DNA of 64,000 nucleotides, from NCBI GenBank assembly GCA_032209605.1, contig JASFXZ010000026.1, positions 3,038,001 to 3,102,000 of the forward strand, read 5' to 3'. Each line of letters starts with the position of its first letter. Within the stretch, counting starts at the first letter, position 1. The position numbers and the translations under genes are program-made. Of the stretch, positions 13,718 through 27,300 are shown in pieces. Below the pieces are notes generated by a model. It was not told where the DNA came from. It saw only the letters and a list, made by a program, of their open reading frames with translations, and did no database searches. This DNA comes from Mactromeris polynyma (taxonomy: Eukaryota > Mollusca > Bivalvia > Venerida > Mactridae).

Positions 13718-13892
13718 ATTTACGACCTACGATTGGACTTAAGACTGCCCAAGGACAGTCTTAAAGTTACGACCGAATCTTACGACCGTCGTAGCTAAGA
13801 CTGTTTGATAAAACGGATTTAAGACTTGTTGATGGTCTTACGACCAAACTTAAGATAAGACCGACTTACGACCGCTTGATAAAACGGCCCCC
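13718..13892. repeat. Harbinger right terminal and subterminal repeat
   Basis: Read on the minus strand the end begins GGGGGCCGTTTTATCAAGCG, resembling animal Harbinger ends of the GGGCCSKTTT type. Inside it TTACGACC occurs five times in direct orientation (13720, 13767, 13780, 13838, 13866) and GATAAAACGG twice. These spaced copies are candidate binding sites for the Myb-like protein. The nuclease ATG lies directly inside, so this stretch must also hold its promoter. Confidence 0.7.
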
Positions 13893-14040
13893 AGGAATTT
13901 AGGTATTATCATTTAAAATAAACAGACCTTAGGTTTAATTAACGCTTGGTGTTGCCCACTACCAAGCGCCTTTGTACGGCAAAGAGTTATTTCTACAAGC
14001 CATAATCAAAATTTTAAAGATCAATAGAATTCTTGACACA

Positions 14041-14549
14041 ATTTTGAGGGATGAAGTGAAAAGTCTATACGAGCGCTGCTATTGGATTTACAACCTCTTC
14101 TGTAAGTGACGTCATTTCAAGAAAATGCAATACGTGATGTCACTATTTGAAAACAGGGAACAATGTTTACTCTCTATGGTCACTTCGTTTTCATTGCCAT
14201 ATGGGGCAAATATTGCTTACAGTGTCAGTACATGGTGACGTCACATGTGACGTTTTCTGTGAACAATCTCCCTTAAAGAGGTTGGAAATCGTACAGCGAT
14301 GCTCATATGCTGCTTCATCTACAGTAAAACCTCACAAAAAGACCACCTCAAAAGTAAGACCGCCTCATTAATGAGACCATATTTTCAGGGCCCAGTTTTC
14401 TATTTTTCATCCATATTTTAAGTCAAAAATCAGACCACCTCATTGATAAGATCAAATTTCTTCAGAACCAATGGTGGTCCTATTGAGGTTTCCCAGTATA
14501 TGCATATAGAGTCTTATAGACTAGCTTTACTTTCACCGCTCAATTTGAA
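14041..14549. mobile_element. Nested MITE cluster bounded by TGAGGGRTGAA inverted ends
   Basis: The outer ends TTGAGGGATGAAGTGAAAAG and its eroded inverse near 14530-14547 match the short uninterrupted hairpin at 17139-17226. Inside lie an inverted-repeat segment (about 14070-14309; GAGCGCTGC and GCGATGCTC ends) and a CAGTAAAACCTC MITE (14321-14498). Confidence 0.5.
14321..14498 (+). mobile_element. CAGTAAAACCTC-family MITE, copy 1
   Basis: Starts ACAGTAAAACCTCAC, has internal GACCACCTC blocks, and ends with GGTGGTCCTATTGAGGTTTCC, the eroded inverse of the start. Other copies: 16337-16486, 46973-47131, 51452-51592 and 59849-60016. Confidence 0.6.
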
Positions 14550-14862
14550 TAACAGCAGAATTTCTACAACAAATATTAACTAACAGAGCTAACCCACCAT
14601 TTTGTATTTACATTTTTTTCATTATATAGCATACCATCCTGAAGGTAACCTTATTACTAACACACAGGGACTGGTAGCAAAATGTATAGTGATTGTTACC
14701 TCCCTTGTCATTTCTCACTTCTGTCATAATTTTTAATAAATACTCAGAATATCATTTTAATCTTTACAAACCATGTAAGATAATAGCATCAATTCTGGTG
14801 GGTTAGCTCTTTTGATTAATATTTGCTGTTTATATGATGGATTCAGTGACAGTCTAACTTAC

Positions 14863-14947
14863 CATGTGATGTCTGACAGTATCTCAGCACCAGAAACCTT
14901 TCTCAACAATGACTAGCATATACACCAACATATCATTGAATGGAGAC
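14863..14947 (-). pseudogene. Decayed duplicate of exon 7
   Basis: It keeps a TTTACTTTCAG acceptor and a GTAAGTT donor and clearly resembles the exon at 17528-17611, but it is 85 rather than 84 nt, and the original frame meets TAG after about 11 codons. It lies downstream of the proposed terminal exon, so it is probably not used. Confidence 0.6.
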
Positions 14948-15341
14948 CTGAAAGTAAAGGAGGATCTTTGTTACATATCGGCAGTCATCAGTTTTATTAA
15001 AATCCTCACAGCTCAATGTTGCAGGGCAGACCCCAAACAAATTTTACGCAATTCCTTGCTTGTTTTAATTATGCATCATTTTACACCAAATGTTTAGCGT
15101 TTTACTGTAATGTTTACAATACTTTATTTAGTGAGCAGTGAAATTATCAAAGTGATAATGACATCATATAAATGGCATCATGTAAAATACTGAGGTATTA
15201 AACAGTGTAAGATTGAGTGATTTCACCTCATGAACGTGACTGAAATTTTCATTTGTGGCAATGTCACAGGTGAAAATATTCTGTCTGCTGCTCACTCTGT
15301 GAAATAACTTTCAATCTTACAAGGAAACACACAAATCTCCA

Positions 15342-15367
15342 CTATATAATCAAGTTTTTCATGATGC
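15342..15367 (-). CDS. Proposed terminal exon 8 (26 nt)
   Basis: Strong acceptor TTCACAATTTTACAG, then two bases that complete glycine, IMKNLII and TAG. It rests on phase and acceptor only; another last exon may exist. Confidence 0.35.
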
Positions 15368-18300
15368 CTGTAAAATTGTGAACATTTTTCAGTCAAAAAA
15401 ATGTGTATCAATGAAAGAAACCCAGAAATATTGTTGCAAACCATCTGCTACCATATACCACAGCAGTTATTTAAACATATCATGAGAATTACTATCCCAC
15501 AGTGTGGAACTTCAGCTAATTTGGACATATTTGTGGCAATCTCTGAGATTTTTGGCCTTTCACATTATGATGCTATGTATTCACATTAATTTCAACAACT
15601 AGTTCAAACATTTCAGTAAAATATTTATGATTCAGTGACAAGCAAAACAATTATTGGTAAATTTGAATAAGTAACAAAACAAATTTCCATCATTAAAATG
15701 ATACATGCATGTGAAATATGTACATAAGCATTGGTAATTAACAATATGAAAAGGTTTGCAACATGCAAATTATATTTTGCATTTTTCTTTGAATATTTGC
15801 AGTGTACTGGTATTTTACATGGTTCATCCAGAACTTCCCAAACAAAATTCAAGTACTTTTCAAGGACTTTTTAACCATTTTCAAGGACTATAGAAATGTT
15901 GATTTTTCAGTATAGAGAATAGGGGATCCAGTGTTTTATTTTCAAAATTCAAGTACTTTTCAAGGAGTTTGTGGCTGTTACAAATTCAAGCAGTTTTAAA
16001 GGAGTATGCAGCAATTTCAAGGACTTTTCAAGACCTGTGCAAACCTTGTTTTATTCCATTAATACTGAAATATGAGAACTTTCCTTATGGTGTTTTGTAC
16101 AAGGTCTTGCATACAATACAAGATCTTTGTTTGATACTGAGCGTCATTTTTGCAAAATCTCAGTCATATATGAAGGTGCCATGTTATTTACAAAAAAATA
16201 ATTAATTTTTTTATTACTGCCATGTGATATTTAATCCATATCTATATTCTAGCCATTTAAGATCTTAGAAAAGTTGTGAAGATGATTTTATCCCTCGGTT
16301 CAGAATAATCTTGGCAGCTCTTGTTTTACACACTTGTACAGTAAAACCTCACTTAAAGACCATCTCAATAACAAAACCACCTCAAAATTAAGCGCGCAAC
16401 TTTCAAGTCCATTGTCACTGTTTTGCTTTTATTCAACCTCAATATTAAGACCAACTCAAAAAGTAGACCTGTTTTCAAGGTTTAAGAAATGACGTTTATA
16501 GTTTCCACTATATACATATAGGAAACAAGGCCTGCCCCCTGGCGGCCATGTTTTTAGGCAGATTTTAATAATTTATGCAATGCTACACACCAAATATCAA
16601 AGCTCTAGACCTTATGGTTTGGACCAAGAAGATTTTCAAAGTTTACACTTTTAAAATTTATTTTTAGCTCCTGTAACAGGCCGGAACCATTTATATAACT
16701 TAATTTGAACGAGAACCACCTAAGGATCATTCCTGTGAAGTTTGGTCAAAATCCATTGAGTAGTTTAGGAGGAGATGTTGTTTATAGTTTCCACTATACG
16801 GCCCCACCCCTGGCGGCCATGTTTTTTGACGGAACTTAATAATTTATGCAATCTTGTACGAGGACCACTAGACAACGCTACACACTAAATATCAGAGCTC
16901 TAGACTTTAGGGTTTTGGACAAGAAGATTTTCAAAGTTTACATAATTTACTAAATATTCACGGTTACAACTTATTTTGATTTGCTAATATAGTGAAAATT
17001 GGATACAAGCAAAATAATGATATATGCTGGTCAATTTAAAATAGAATTTAAACCTTAGATAATTATAGACCTTAAGTATAGTTAATCTTCGGTGTTGCCA
17101 ATAGCCAAGTGCTTTGCTTATTCAATTGAATATTTTGAGGGGTGAAAGTGAAAGTCTGTCTGCTGCTACATATATATGCAATATAGAATGTTATAGACAG
17201 AGTATTGCTTTCATCCCTCAATTTATCTATCCAGCAGTCACCACAATAAATCCTGACTAACAGAGCTAACCAACCACATTTTTTGACATTATCTCCATGT
17301 TATTCTATCTTATGATACTGAAACTTAAGCACATCTCTAAGGACAGGCAGAAATGAAAAAATGTTATTGCAGACATTATTGCTAGATTCTGTAACAATTT
17401 CATATAGAACATACATTTTAGTCTCTACAAACTATATCAGGCATAAGTATCTTTGCTGGTGGGTTAGCTCATTCATCAGTATTTGTTGTTTATATGTAGA
17501 ATTCTGTGACAGTTTTATTTAACTCACCATGAAATGCATCCCAGGATCTCCACCAGACATGTTTCTCAACATTATGACCAGCAGATACACCAACAATTAA
17601 TGAATGTAGACCTGAAATTAAAGGAGTAAATTTGTAAATTTTGGCGTGCAGACGTCTCCAACATTTATAACATAACATACAAAGTAGAGTGGTAATAATT
17701 TAGATAACTCACTTGTGAAATAACAACTCTTGTGCGTGACATCACAACAAAACAATCAAGACAAAGGTGCACTCAAATGATGATGACATTGTTAAATATT
17801 TGTTCTGTACCAAGTATGACAATTTCTTTCATTGGAAATTATTGTCTTCGAATACAATATGTGATATAATTATTTAAACTTGTATCATGTGGGCTGGTGT
17901 ATAGGAACATGAAAAGGGCAGATAACAACGTGGTCATTTAGGGCTGGTGGTCACTACAGCAGATTCGACTGTATTTCACATGATTTAAACATGAATGAAT
18001 TCATTTACAGTTTATTATACAAAATGTCATTTGTTTATTCCCATAACTTTACAGACAATCTATATTTTCACACTTTGCAGGCAATTTTCCCCTTAAGCAT
18101 TTACTTCAAATTACTTGAATGTTTGTGACGTCATTTATGACATGCAGTAGTTTAGAAACTATTCTATAAAAGTTTTTAAGAAAATTCATTAAAAGAACAA
18201 ACAAATTTAATGGATTGTTATACCTCATCAACCAATTAAGGCATACCCAGTTTTCAATGCCTTTTAGCTGGCTTATTGAAGTGGATTGTCTCCCTTGAAA

Positions 18301-21300
18301 ATCAATATAAAGTTTCCAGCTCTACCAGTTTTGATCAATAGATTATACAGCTTTATCTTATTACTAGAATAGTTTAACAGTTTTGACAGTATTCTTGCAA
18401 TTTCCTCTCTTTTATTTAGTGTAAAAATGTTCTTACTTCCAGTTTCACCTTTTATCACATGGACCATTTAGTAGGAAAAATCCCTAAAATTGTCATTTTC
18501 CAAAAGTTTAGGGGCCGATTAATCATATACACCAAAAAGTGAAAGCATGTTATCAGTTAACAGGGGTTCCACTAGGTGCTGAATCTCAAGGGTCATTTTG
18601 ATAATTTCTTACTGGATTTTACCATTTTATAGCTAAATTACCTATAATTTAGAGAACATTGACCCATCAGCCAGAATCTTGAGGGTCAAAATGTGGCTTT
18701 TAAAGAAATTACAGGGGTCAAAGGGTCAATTCAAGGGTCAAACAGAACCACTGAGTTAAGCTCGCAACATATATTCTTGATTAAATGAACAATATCATGA
18801 TGCTTTTATAATTTTAACTAATTAATTGCTTCTTTAAATTTATTTACATATAAAATCTCAATTTACTTTCATTATAAAAGTCAATCTTCTTGTCTGGTGT
18901 GTTGTAGTTGTTGTTGTTGTTGTAACTACCATGCACGGTGTTAACTTGCATGTCAGTTTGTACTGATTAATTTTAAATATTTATATGAACCATTTTATAT
19001 GATTTAGAACTGTTCTTGTTAGATGGACCTACCGAATTCCTATTGAATACTAGAGGTGAAATGTGTTCAAACCGTGATAAATCAAATCTGTTTTGTGTGC
19101 AAACAAAAGTTTCAATGCAGATCTAACTTTCTACTTTATGAAATCTGATGTTGTGTTTCTTTGATTTTTTTTCCTCATTACCATTTTAAAGTTTTTCATG
19201 GTCACTTTTGTACATTAAAATACAAAGTGTCTAAAACAATATATTTGAAATAGAGATAAACTTTCAAAAAGAGGTGAGATACTGTGTTCACAGATATGCT
19301 AGAGTTCAAAATGTGTACTTTTGATGGCATTTTAAGCTTTAGTTGGGATTGTCTTTCCTGATAGCCTTTTTTTAACAATTTTTGTTGAGGATAGTCAGTT
19401 TTTTTTAAATTTCGAATACACAAAATATTGCAGTGTACGCTTTAATGATATCCAATAGCACACAGAGCATGGAATCTGATTTACCAGGTAAGTGATAAAT
19501 CTGGATGCAGTGAATACATTTCTTTTATAGAACAGCCTCAAGATGAAATATTATATTGGGTGACAGTATGCAGCTTGGGGTTTTAACCTGTAAAGATGTG
19601 AACTTTAAATGATACTGTTCAACTATATACCTAAAATCGGTCCCTGTATTTGTATACATTGATATAAAATAATTGATATATGAATGTACATGTATATATT
19701 ATATAATTATAGTCATTTCCTTTTTGTCATGTGACACTCTGTATTCAATGAATGTAAAATGTATTATTGCTAATGCTGCCCTATTCGGGCCTTATACAGA
19801 ATCTGTAAATAAACTTGAAACTTGAACTTGAAACTTGAGTAGAATATTCTTAACTAACATATACATTTAATCTAAATTTTTCCAGTCTCCATGTACTTTT
19901 AGCATTTCACTTGCAGACAAATGAACATATACATGTACAGTATTCTTTAATTAATTTTGAGATTTGTTGTTATTCTCATGAGTTTGTTCTCAGTTTCTCA
20001 TATTTCTGCTGTACTGAATATCTTCAGTATTTAATATGTTACACTATTTCTTTTCTATTCATTACATTTTATTTAGACATTTAATTAGGATTATTAAAAT
20101 TGTAGCTATTTGTAGGTAAGCTGAGATTTATTTGGAGTAACAGTAGTACTACTCAAACTGTCACAAACTGGACATTAAAGAATAAACATTGTATTTAATA
20201 CAAAATCTTGTCATATGTTTTATGCTGTTATTTAGGACACCTGCACACATGCTATTTTAAATAATGCACATAAAGTTAACAGGTGCCTAACCTGAGAATG
20301 CTTCATAATAGTACTTTTATACAATTCAATATATGTATGTCTCTGTAAGGTTACCTTAAGCTATATTTACAATACAAACATCCTTTTGTGCATTTTACAA
20401 AGCAGCTTGTTTGTGAGGTGGATGGGATGTGCTTCCATGAAGTGGACTCGAAAACAGGACGCTGCTTTGAAAAATGTGCATGTTGATGATAAACTAGTGA
20501 TACATGCAGATATCACATACAGTGGGTGTAGCTGCCATTACACACAATATGCCCGATCGTACAATTTGTCATCGGAATAAAAAAATATGTGATGCTAAAA
20601 TTAAACTAGAAACGTGTCCATAGGACACAGATGCCCCCACTTGCAGCCTTTGTCACAAAAGCATATGCTATTTATTTTGCTCATAGTTTGTAAATGGGTA
20701 ACAAAATTACCAAATGACCTACTGTACTGATTATGGTGATAAGTCAAGGGTCATAACTTTGCACTTACTAGGCGTAATCATGCATGAAACCCTAGGTGCA
20801 CAATTATACATGCTTGTGAACATTCCTGTAAAGTTTTATGACTCGGGGTCCTATACTTTTGGAGATACACGACATACAAGATTGCATGCTCTGTATCCTA
20901 TATATTCAATAAGTCAAGGGTCATAACTTTGCACTTTGCGTAATCATGCATGAAACCCTAGGTGCACAATTATACATGCTTGTGAACATTCCTGTAAAGT
21001 TTTATGACTCGGGGTCCTATACTTTTGGAGATACACGACATACAAGATTGCATACTCTGTATCCTATATTTTAAATAAGTCAAGGGTCATAACTTTGCAC
21101 TTACTGGGTGGAGCCATACATTAAACCCCAGGTGCACAACTACACATGCTGGTGAATATTCCTGTACAGTTTTGTGAGTGTAGCTGATATACTGTTGGAG
21201 ATATGCGCGACTTAATATTGAACGCTCTGTATGCTATATTTTAACTAAGTCAAGTTTGCACTTACTGGGCTTACCCAAACATGGATCCCCAGGTGCAAAA

Positions 21301-24300
21301 TAACGCATGTTTGTGAACATTCCTGTAAAGTTTTATGAATCTGGCTCATATGCTTTTTGAAATATGCCCGCCACAAGATTGCATACTCTGTAGGCTATAT
21401 TATAACTAAGTCAAGGGCCATAACTTTGCACTTACTGGGCACTGCCAAACATGAAACCCCAGGTGTACAACAACACATGCTGGTGAACATTCCTGTAAAG
21501 TTAAATGACTTTGGTTCATATTCTTTTGGAGATATGAGTGAAACAAGAAGACAGAAGGGCGGACGTACAGATGGACAAGGGTAAATCTATATGCCCCCTT
21601 ACAGAGTGGGGGCATAATAAAACTACGGGGGAAATGGGTGAAGCATTTGCAGGCCTTATATTTTGAATTCATGAGACGATAACAGCTCAAAAAGTATAAT
21701 AGAAAGAGCCTTATTTACCTTATATGTTAACAAACGCTTTTTATTACATGCAGTATACAAGGTGAGTTAAACAAGCCTCAATTCTGCTATACAAATAGGT
21801 TTCTCTTCTCTCCCATGGAAACAACACCCCTTTGAACCCCAATTGTGTGTACACCCCCAAAAGGCCTAGCTTCGCCCCTGGTATGTGCATTTCTACAGTA
21901 TTCTGTTAACAATGAAGATATTGCAACAATACTCACCAATCGAGGTGTTTTTCGTCCTAAATAACACACTGGGATACATTATGCACACCTGATGATGATG
22001 TACATTTCTACCCTGGAAAATAATTGAACAAACTGCATTAGCCTTTTAAAAAACATACAGACAAATGACAGCTAGGAAAAAAATCCATGACATTTTCTGC
22101 ATCAGTTATCTACAAGGTTAGATGACCTAACCAGTGTTTTTGGTAGGCAATTCCTTCCTTATTATATCTCAATCCAAACAATTTTAACTATGCTCTTTCA
22201 TAAAATTACTCACACACAAAATCTCAGACCATTTGAAATTGGTTGGATGGACTATGTAAAATGCAAGTATTTGCATATCAAAACATTTTAACATGCTGTA
22301 ATTAGCCAATCAGATTGTAAATGTTGATCTCAAGTAATTTTGTGAAATTTTAAAACTCTTGTGATTCAAAATTACAAAATAAAAGAAGGCAAACTGTCAC
22401 AAAATATGCCCATCATAAGTCAGAGCTCAGCATTAAAACAAGACAAATTTTAGGTAGTTTCTAAAATCAAAGGATGATAACTCCCGAGTGACTTAAGCGA
22501 TATGGCTGGTTATCGAACTTGGCCGAGATATTATGCCCACAAACATTTTTTTCAAACGGGCGTATAAAAATGGCATACACACTGGCAGGTTATTAGCACT
22601 TAAATGACTATCATATTGGTTAGAAGTTTACACCAGTATATAGATTAAATGAGGCGGGAAGCTGTTTGGTGACGTTATTGCTGTCACAGGATGCAGACAT
22701 CGTGTTTTTTAATGCTTTGATCTACAATAAATAGGGTCTGAGCCATAATTACATTAGAAAAAGAGGTATACTGAATTTTTATATAGTTTTCCAGTATTTT
22801 TTTTTAATATTTCCCTGCAAATAGACATTTTCCTCTGAAAGAACTAAACAATGCTTAAGACAACAATGTAAACAAACGTGCAACGAAAACTAGGACAGTA
22901 ATCGGACATTACTGGTTTCATCTGGTGATCAGTATGCACTGATAATCACTGTCAAGGCTATATTTTCACTCGGACCAGTTTTACTCAGAATTTTTTTCAT
23001 GATTTTACCATAAGCCGATATTTATCATTCAGTCAGTAATAGTCTTTTAACAATATGCAGCTAATATATACCTAGATCATTGCATTCATTTCATTTTGTG
23101 ACTTTTGCCTGGTGTGATAAATGGACAGATTGTCAATTCAAGACAAGAACAACAACAACCGCACAGTTGTGTTTAAAATCCTGTCATCCATACTTGGAAT
23201 TGTTTAAAATCATGTTATTATACGCCCGGACTGTATCAGACTTATACATTTTGCCAAAGTTTTATAAAGATGGGAACAATGTGGACTCTAGAAAGAAAAC
23301 AAGACTAAAAGTGCAAACATACTGTAATATGACATATTTTGATAACACTCTAGACTTGCAAGTACGATCTGGTCCAAATCAAACTTGCCCATAGATTTTA
23401 CAGGTATGCACATTCTGTTTAAATATGATTAGGACTTGTGGAGAAATGGAAGAGCTGGAGTGTAAACATGGTTGTATATGGCATTTTATATAATACAAGG
23501 GCCATAACTCTGGATCTAGTAGACTGATTTGGCCCATAATTGAAACTGGCCAAGAACTGATGGCCATACATACAATAACATTGTATCCATGTTTGATTCT
23601 AGAGTGTAAACAATTAAATAGCAGATGACAGATGTACTGACAGCCAAAGATCCAAATTGCTCACCATTGAGCACTTTGTGCTGTAAAACAGCAAGAAAAC
23701 TGCCATGTTGCAATTTGGTTAAGGGTCTGATCCTTTCTGGCCAAATTCAACTATTATTGTAAGTAAGTGTAGAAAATATTATAAAAAATTATTTACCTGC
23801 TATCTAAGGTCTCTGATTCCCAACTAAACAATTTGTCCATCATTCCGCACCAAACACCCACATTGTTGATATTCAGGTGCATGGATGTAGTACATGGACA
23901 AAATAAACCAAAACATGTTTTAAGCAATACATATAAACCAAGAGACTGTGTGAGTGTCTGCTTCATTCCGTAATCTAAATAAGGAATAACATTAATAAAA
24001 ATAATATACAGGTGTAATATTTAAGATATTCTTATCTAAATGATTAATATATTAGTTATATACAATTTGTTTTTATATCTACACTACTGATAACTTAACA
24101 TATCGATATCTACACTACAAGCTTCACAACCAAACCCAAAACACTGACAGCCACATGGAACCATCTTGGTAAGAGAACTTATAGACAAAGCGTTTTCAGA
24201 AGGGATGTATTGGTCATTGTCAAAAGATATATGGAGTGGACCATTGGGTTACAACCATGTCACATTACCACAGGTGGAAACTGTATCAGCATAAACAAGT

Positions 24301-27300
24301 GAATCATATGCATCAGTTGAATGGACAACACATCAAAAAAGAAAGATGTTCATACAGCAAGGATATGTGAGATCTGTATTTTATATACAAAAACACAATG
24401 GAGAAGGGATAAAGGGAGAGCACACTGGAAGGGATTACGGGACAGAACTTGTGTCAATAAACAAAAAAAATGTCATTCACAAATAACACAGAGGCCAACA
24501 GAAAAACCTCCTATCAAGAAAGATACACACGTACAGTAATCTGATCATTCATCAGAATTATACAAGTATGTTCATGATATCAATTAACAGCAAAAATGCA
24601 ATATTAATACAAACTCCTAAATGAGGCTAGAGGACTTACGACTTCTCTGCCTAACCTTGTATCCTGGAAATGACCATATGACCCTTAATCACAACCTTAA
24701 AGTAAACCTAAATCCCTAAAACATTAAGACCCTGAACCTTAAATAATTTAAGAAAAGTAAATGAAAAGTTGAAGAGTCGTTGATTGTTGATACATAATCT
24801 GAGGTTAAAATCAAGGTGCAAAATTGAAATTGTCTAACAGCCTATTTATAAACAAGCAGATAGACCAGTTTCGCTTCCACCCCTCAATTTTCCTAAGGGA
24901 AACAGAGTTTGCATTGAACATGACCTTATTTAAATTGAATAGTTGAAAGGATACATTATGGCCACTTCAGACCATAACCGCTCCTTTATGCAAGAATAAG
25001 ATATATGCAGATGAAGTATTTGGAATAATTTTAATGAAATTTTGATGCAAAAAAGTTCCGAAAAGTTCCTTAACCTAAACCTTAATATGAAATTTTAGTA
25101 TTAAATAGGTTCAAACGTATCCACTTATAAAACCTACCATGCACTTAAATTGAAATTTCGATGCAAAATAGGTTCCACATGTTTCCTTAAATGAACTCTA
25201 ATATGCAATTTTGAGTAAAATTAGGTTCCGAAAAGTACCCTAAACCTATCTTAACCCTTATAACTGACATTTTTAATACAACAATAAGTTAATGAAATAG
25301 TTATAATATTATTGAAATCCTAAGTGAGGTTATTTGCTGCTTGAAATTTTGAAGCAATAAGTGCAGAATTCCAAAAGGTCCTTAAACCTCATTACCATGT
25401 TCAATATGTCTTCATTTAACCAACTTAGCATGAAATTTGGAATAGGGTCTGGCCGAAATGTTGCCATATGATGCAAATCCAGAATACCCTTAAATGACAC
25501 CTAAACAAAACAATTACACAAGAGAAATAATTACCTAACTCGAAGTTTTGTATCTTAACCTACTTTATGGTAAATTAAAAAATTCTGAGATAAATTGAAC
25601 TAAAAATGTTATGACTTCAAACTAAAAAGGACAGTTTTTTTGTCAATCAAGAAGTTGTCCTAAAAAGGACAGTTTTTTTGTCAATCGAAAAGTTGTCCTT
25701 AAAAGGACAGTTTTTGTCCTGAGAAGGACAGTTTTGTGACATTCTATAGAGAGGTGTAAATTTATTTTACACAAAGGCCAAAATTTGAAAGTCCCCAGTC
25801 AAGAACAAGATGCTGCCTATTCGAATAGAAAGAACAAATACTATAAAGGACTCACCTATCCAAACAGAGAAATTAGGTTCGAATAGATGTTCAGCCACAT
25901 TACAGCATTGCCTCACATCCGGCCAGGCAGCTCAAAATAAATTGATCTCATTGTCAATGTACATTGTATTTTCAAACTGATTTCAGCTCCCATTTAATAA
26001 ACAACAGTCTAAGTAAACACCATTTGGACAGTTTTTTTGTCAATCAAGAAGTTGTCCTTAAAAGGACAGTTTTTGTCCTGAGAAGGACAGTTTTGTGACA
26101 TTCTATAGAGAGGTGTAAATTTATTTTAAACAAAGGCCAAAATTTGAAAGTCCCCAGTCAAGAACAAGACGCTGCCTATTCACATAGAAAGAACAAATAC
26201 TATAAAGGACTCACCTATCCAAACAGAGAAATTAGGTTCGAATAGATGTTCAGCCACATTACAGCATTGCCTCACATCCGGACAGGCAGCTCAAAATAAA
26301 TTGATCTCATTGTCAATGTACATTGTATTTTCAAACTGATTTCAGCTCCCATTTAATAAACAACAGTCTAAGTAAACACCATTTGGACAGTTTTTTTGTC
26401 AATCAAGAAGTTGTCCTTAAAAGGACAGTTTTTGTCCTGAGAAGGACAGTTTTGTGACATTCTATAGAGAGGTGTAAATTTATTTTAAACAAAGGCCAAA
26501 ATTTGAAAGTCCCCAGTCAAGAACAAGACGCTGCCTATTCGAATAGAAAGAACAAATACTATAAAGGACTCACCTATCCAAACAGAGAAATTAGGTTTGA
26601 ATAGATGTTCAGCCACATTACAGCATTGCCTCACATCCTGACAGGCAGCTCAAAATAAACTGATCTCATTGTCAATGTACATTGTGTATTCAATCTGATT
26701 TCAGTGTAAATTTATTTTACACAAAGGCTAAAATTTGAAAGTCCCCAGTCAAGAACAAGACGCTGCCTATTCGAATAGAAAGAACAAATACTATAAAGGA
26801 CTCACCTATCCAAACAGAGAAATTAGGTTTGAATAGATGTTCAGCCACATTACAGCATTGCCTCACATCCTGACAGGCAGCTCAAAATAAACTGATCTCA
26901 TTGTCAATGTACATTGTGTATTCAATCTGATTTCAGTGTAAATTTATTTTACACAAAGGCTAAAATTTGAAAGTCCCCAGTCAAGAACAAGACGCTGCCT
27001 ATTCACATAGAAAGAACAAATACTATAAAGGACTCACCTATCCAAACAGAGAAATTAGGTTTGAATAGATGTTCAGCCACATTACAGCATTGCCTCACAT
27101 CCTGACAGGCAGCTCAAAATAAATTGATCTCATTGTCAATGTACATTGTGTATTCAATCTGATTTCAGCACCCATTTAATAAACAACAGTCTAAGTAAAC
27201 ACCATTTGGACAGTTTTTTTGTCAATCGAGAAGTTGTCCTAAAAAGGACATTTTTTTGTCAATCGAGAATTTGTCCTAAAAAGGACAGTTTTTTTGTCAA

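Larger units (their letters stand above)
5173..13892. mobile_element. Harbinger element copy 2, two-gene autonomous type
   Basis: The unit reads left end (in gap), Myb-like gene rightward, about 750 bp of 3' sequence (8200-8956), nuclease gene leftward, right terminal repeat ending near 13892. Both genes are open over their visible length and the catalytic triad is intact, so the element may be active or only recently silent. About 8.7 kb is large for a Harbinger; long introns and a nested MITE account for it. I see no other gene in 8200-8956. Confidence 0.85.
13915..14960 (-). repeat. Decayed paralogue of the exon-7 segment, with nested MITEs
   Basis: This block aligns by eye with 17040-17630 (shared GTGTTGCC, TTGAGGG(G)TGAAAG, CTAACAGAGCTAACC and GGTGGGTTAGCTC blocks). 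It contains a copy (14863-14947) of exon 7 of the unrecognised gene, interrupted by MITE insertions that are absent from the 17-kb copy. Confidence 0.65.

Noticed and set aside
23245..23295. 40-nt candidate exon (minus) after a TTTTCTTTCTAG acceptor
   Set aside because: The sequence matches a common intronic repeat block (GTGGACTCTAGA) and the donor GTATAAG is weak.
23665..23680. 16-nt microexon (minus) with strong acceptor and GTGAGC donor that fits the phase between exon 5 and a longer exon 6
   Set aside because: It falls in a dispersed repeat whose AAAGTGCTCAATGGTGAGC text I believe occurs widely; a direct exon 5 to exon 6 join also works.
24642..24665. 24-nt microexon (minus) with TTTCCAG acceptor and GTAAGTCC donor
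   Set aside because: It would need phase 1-1 between the array and exon 5, and there is no second line of evidence.
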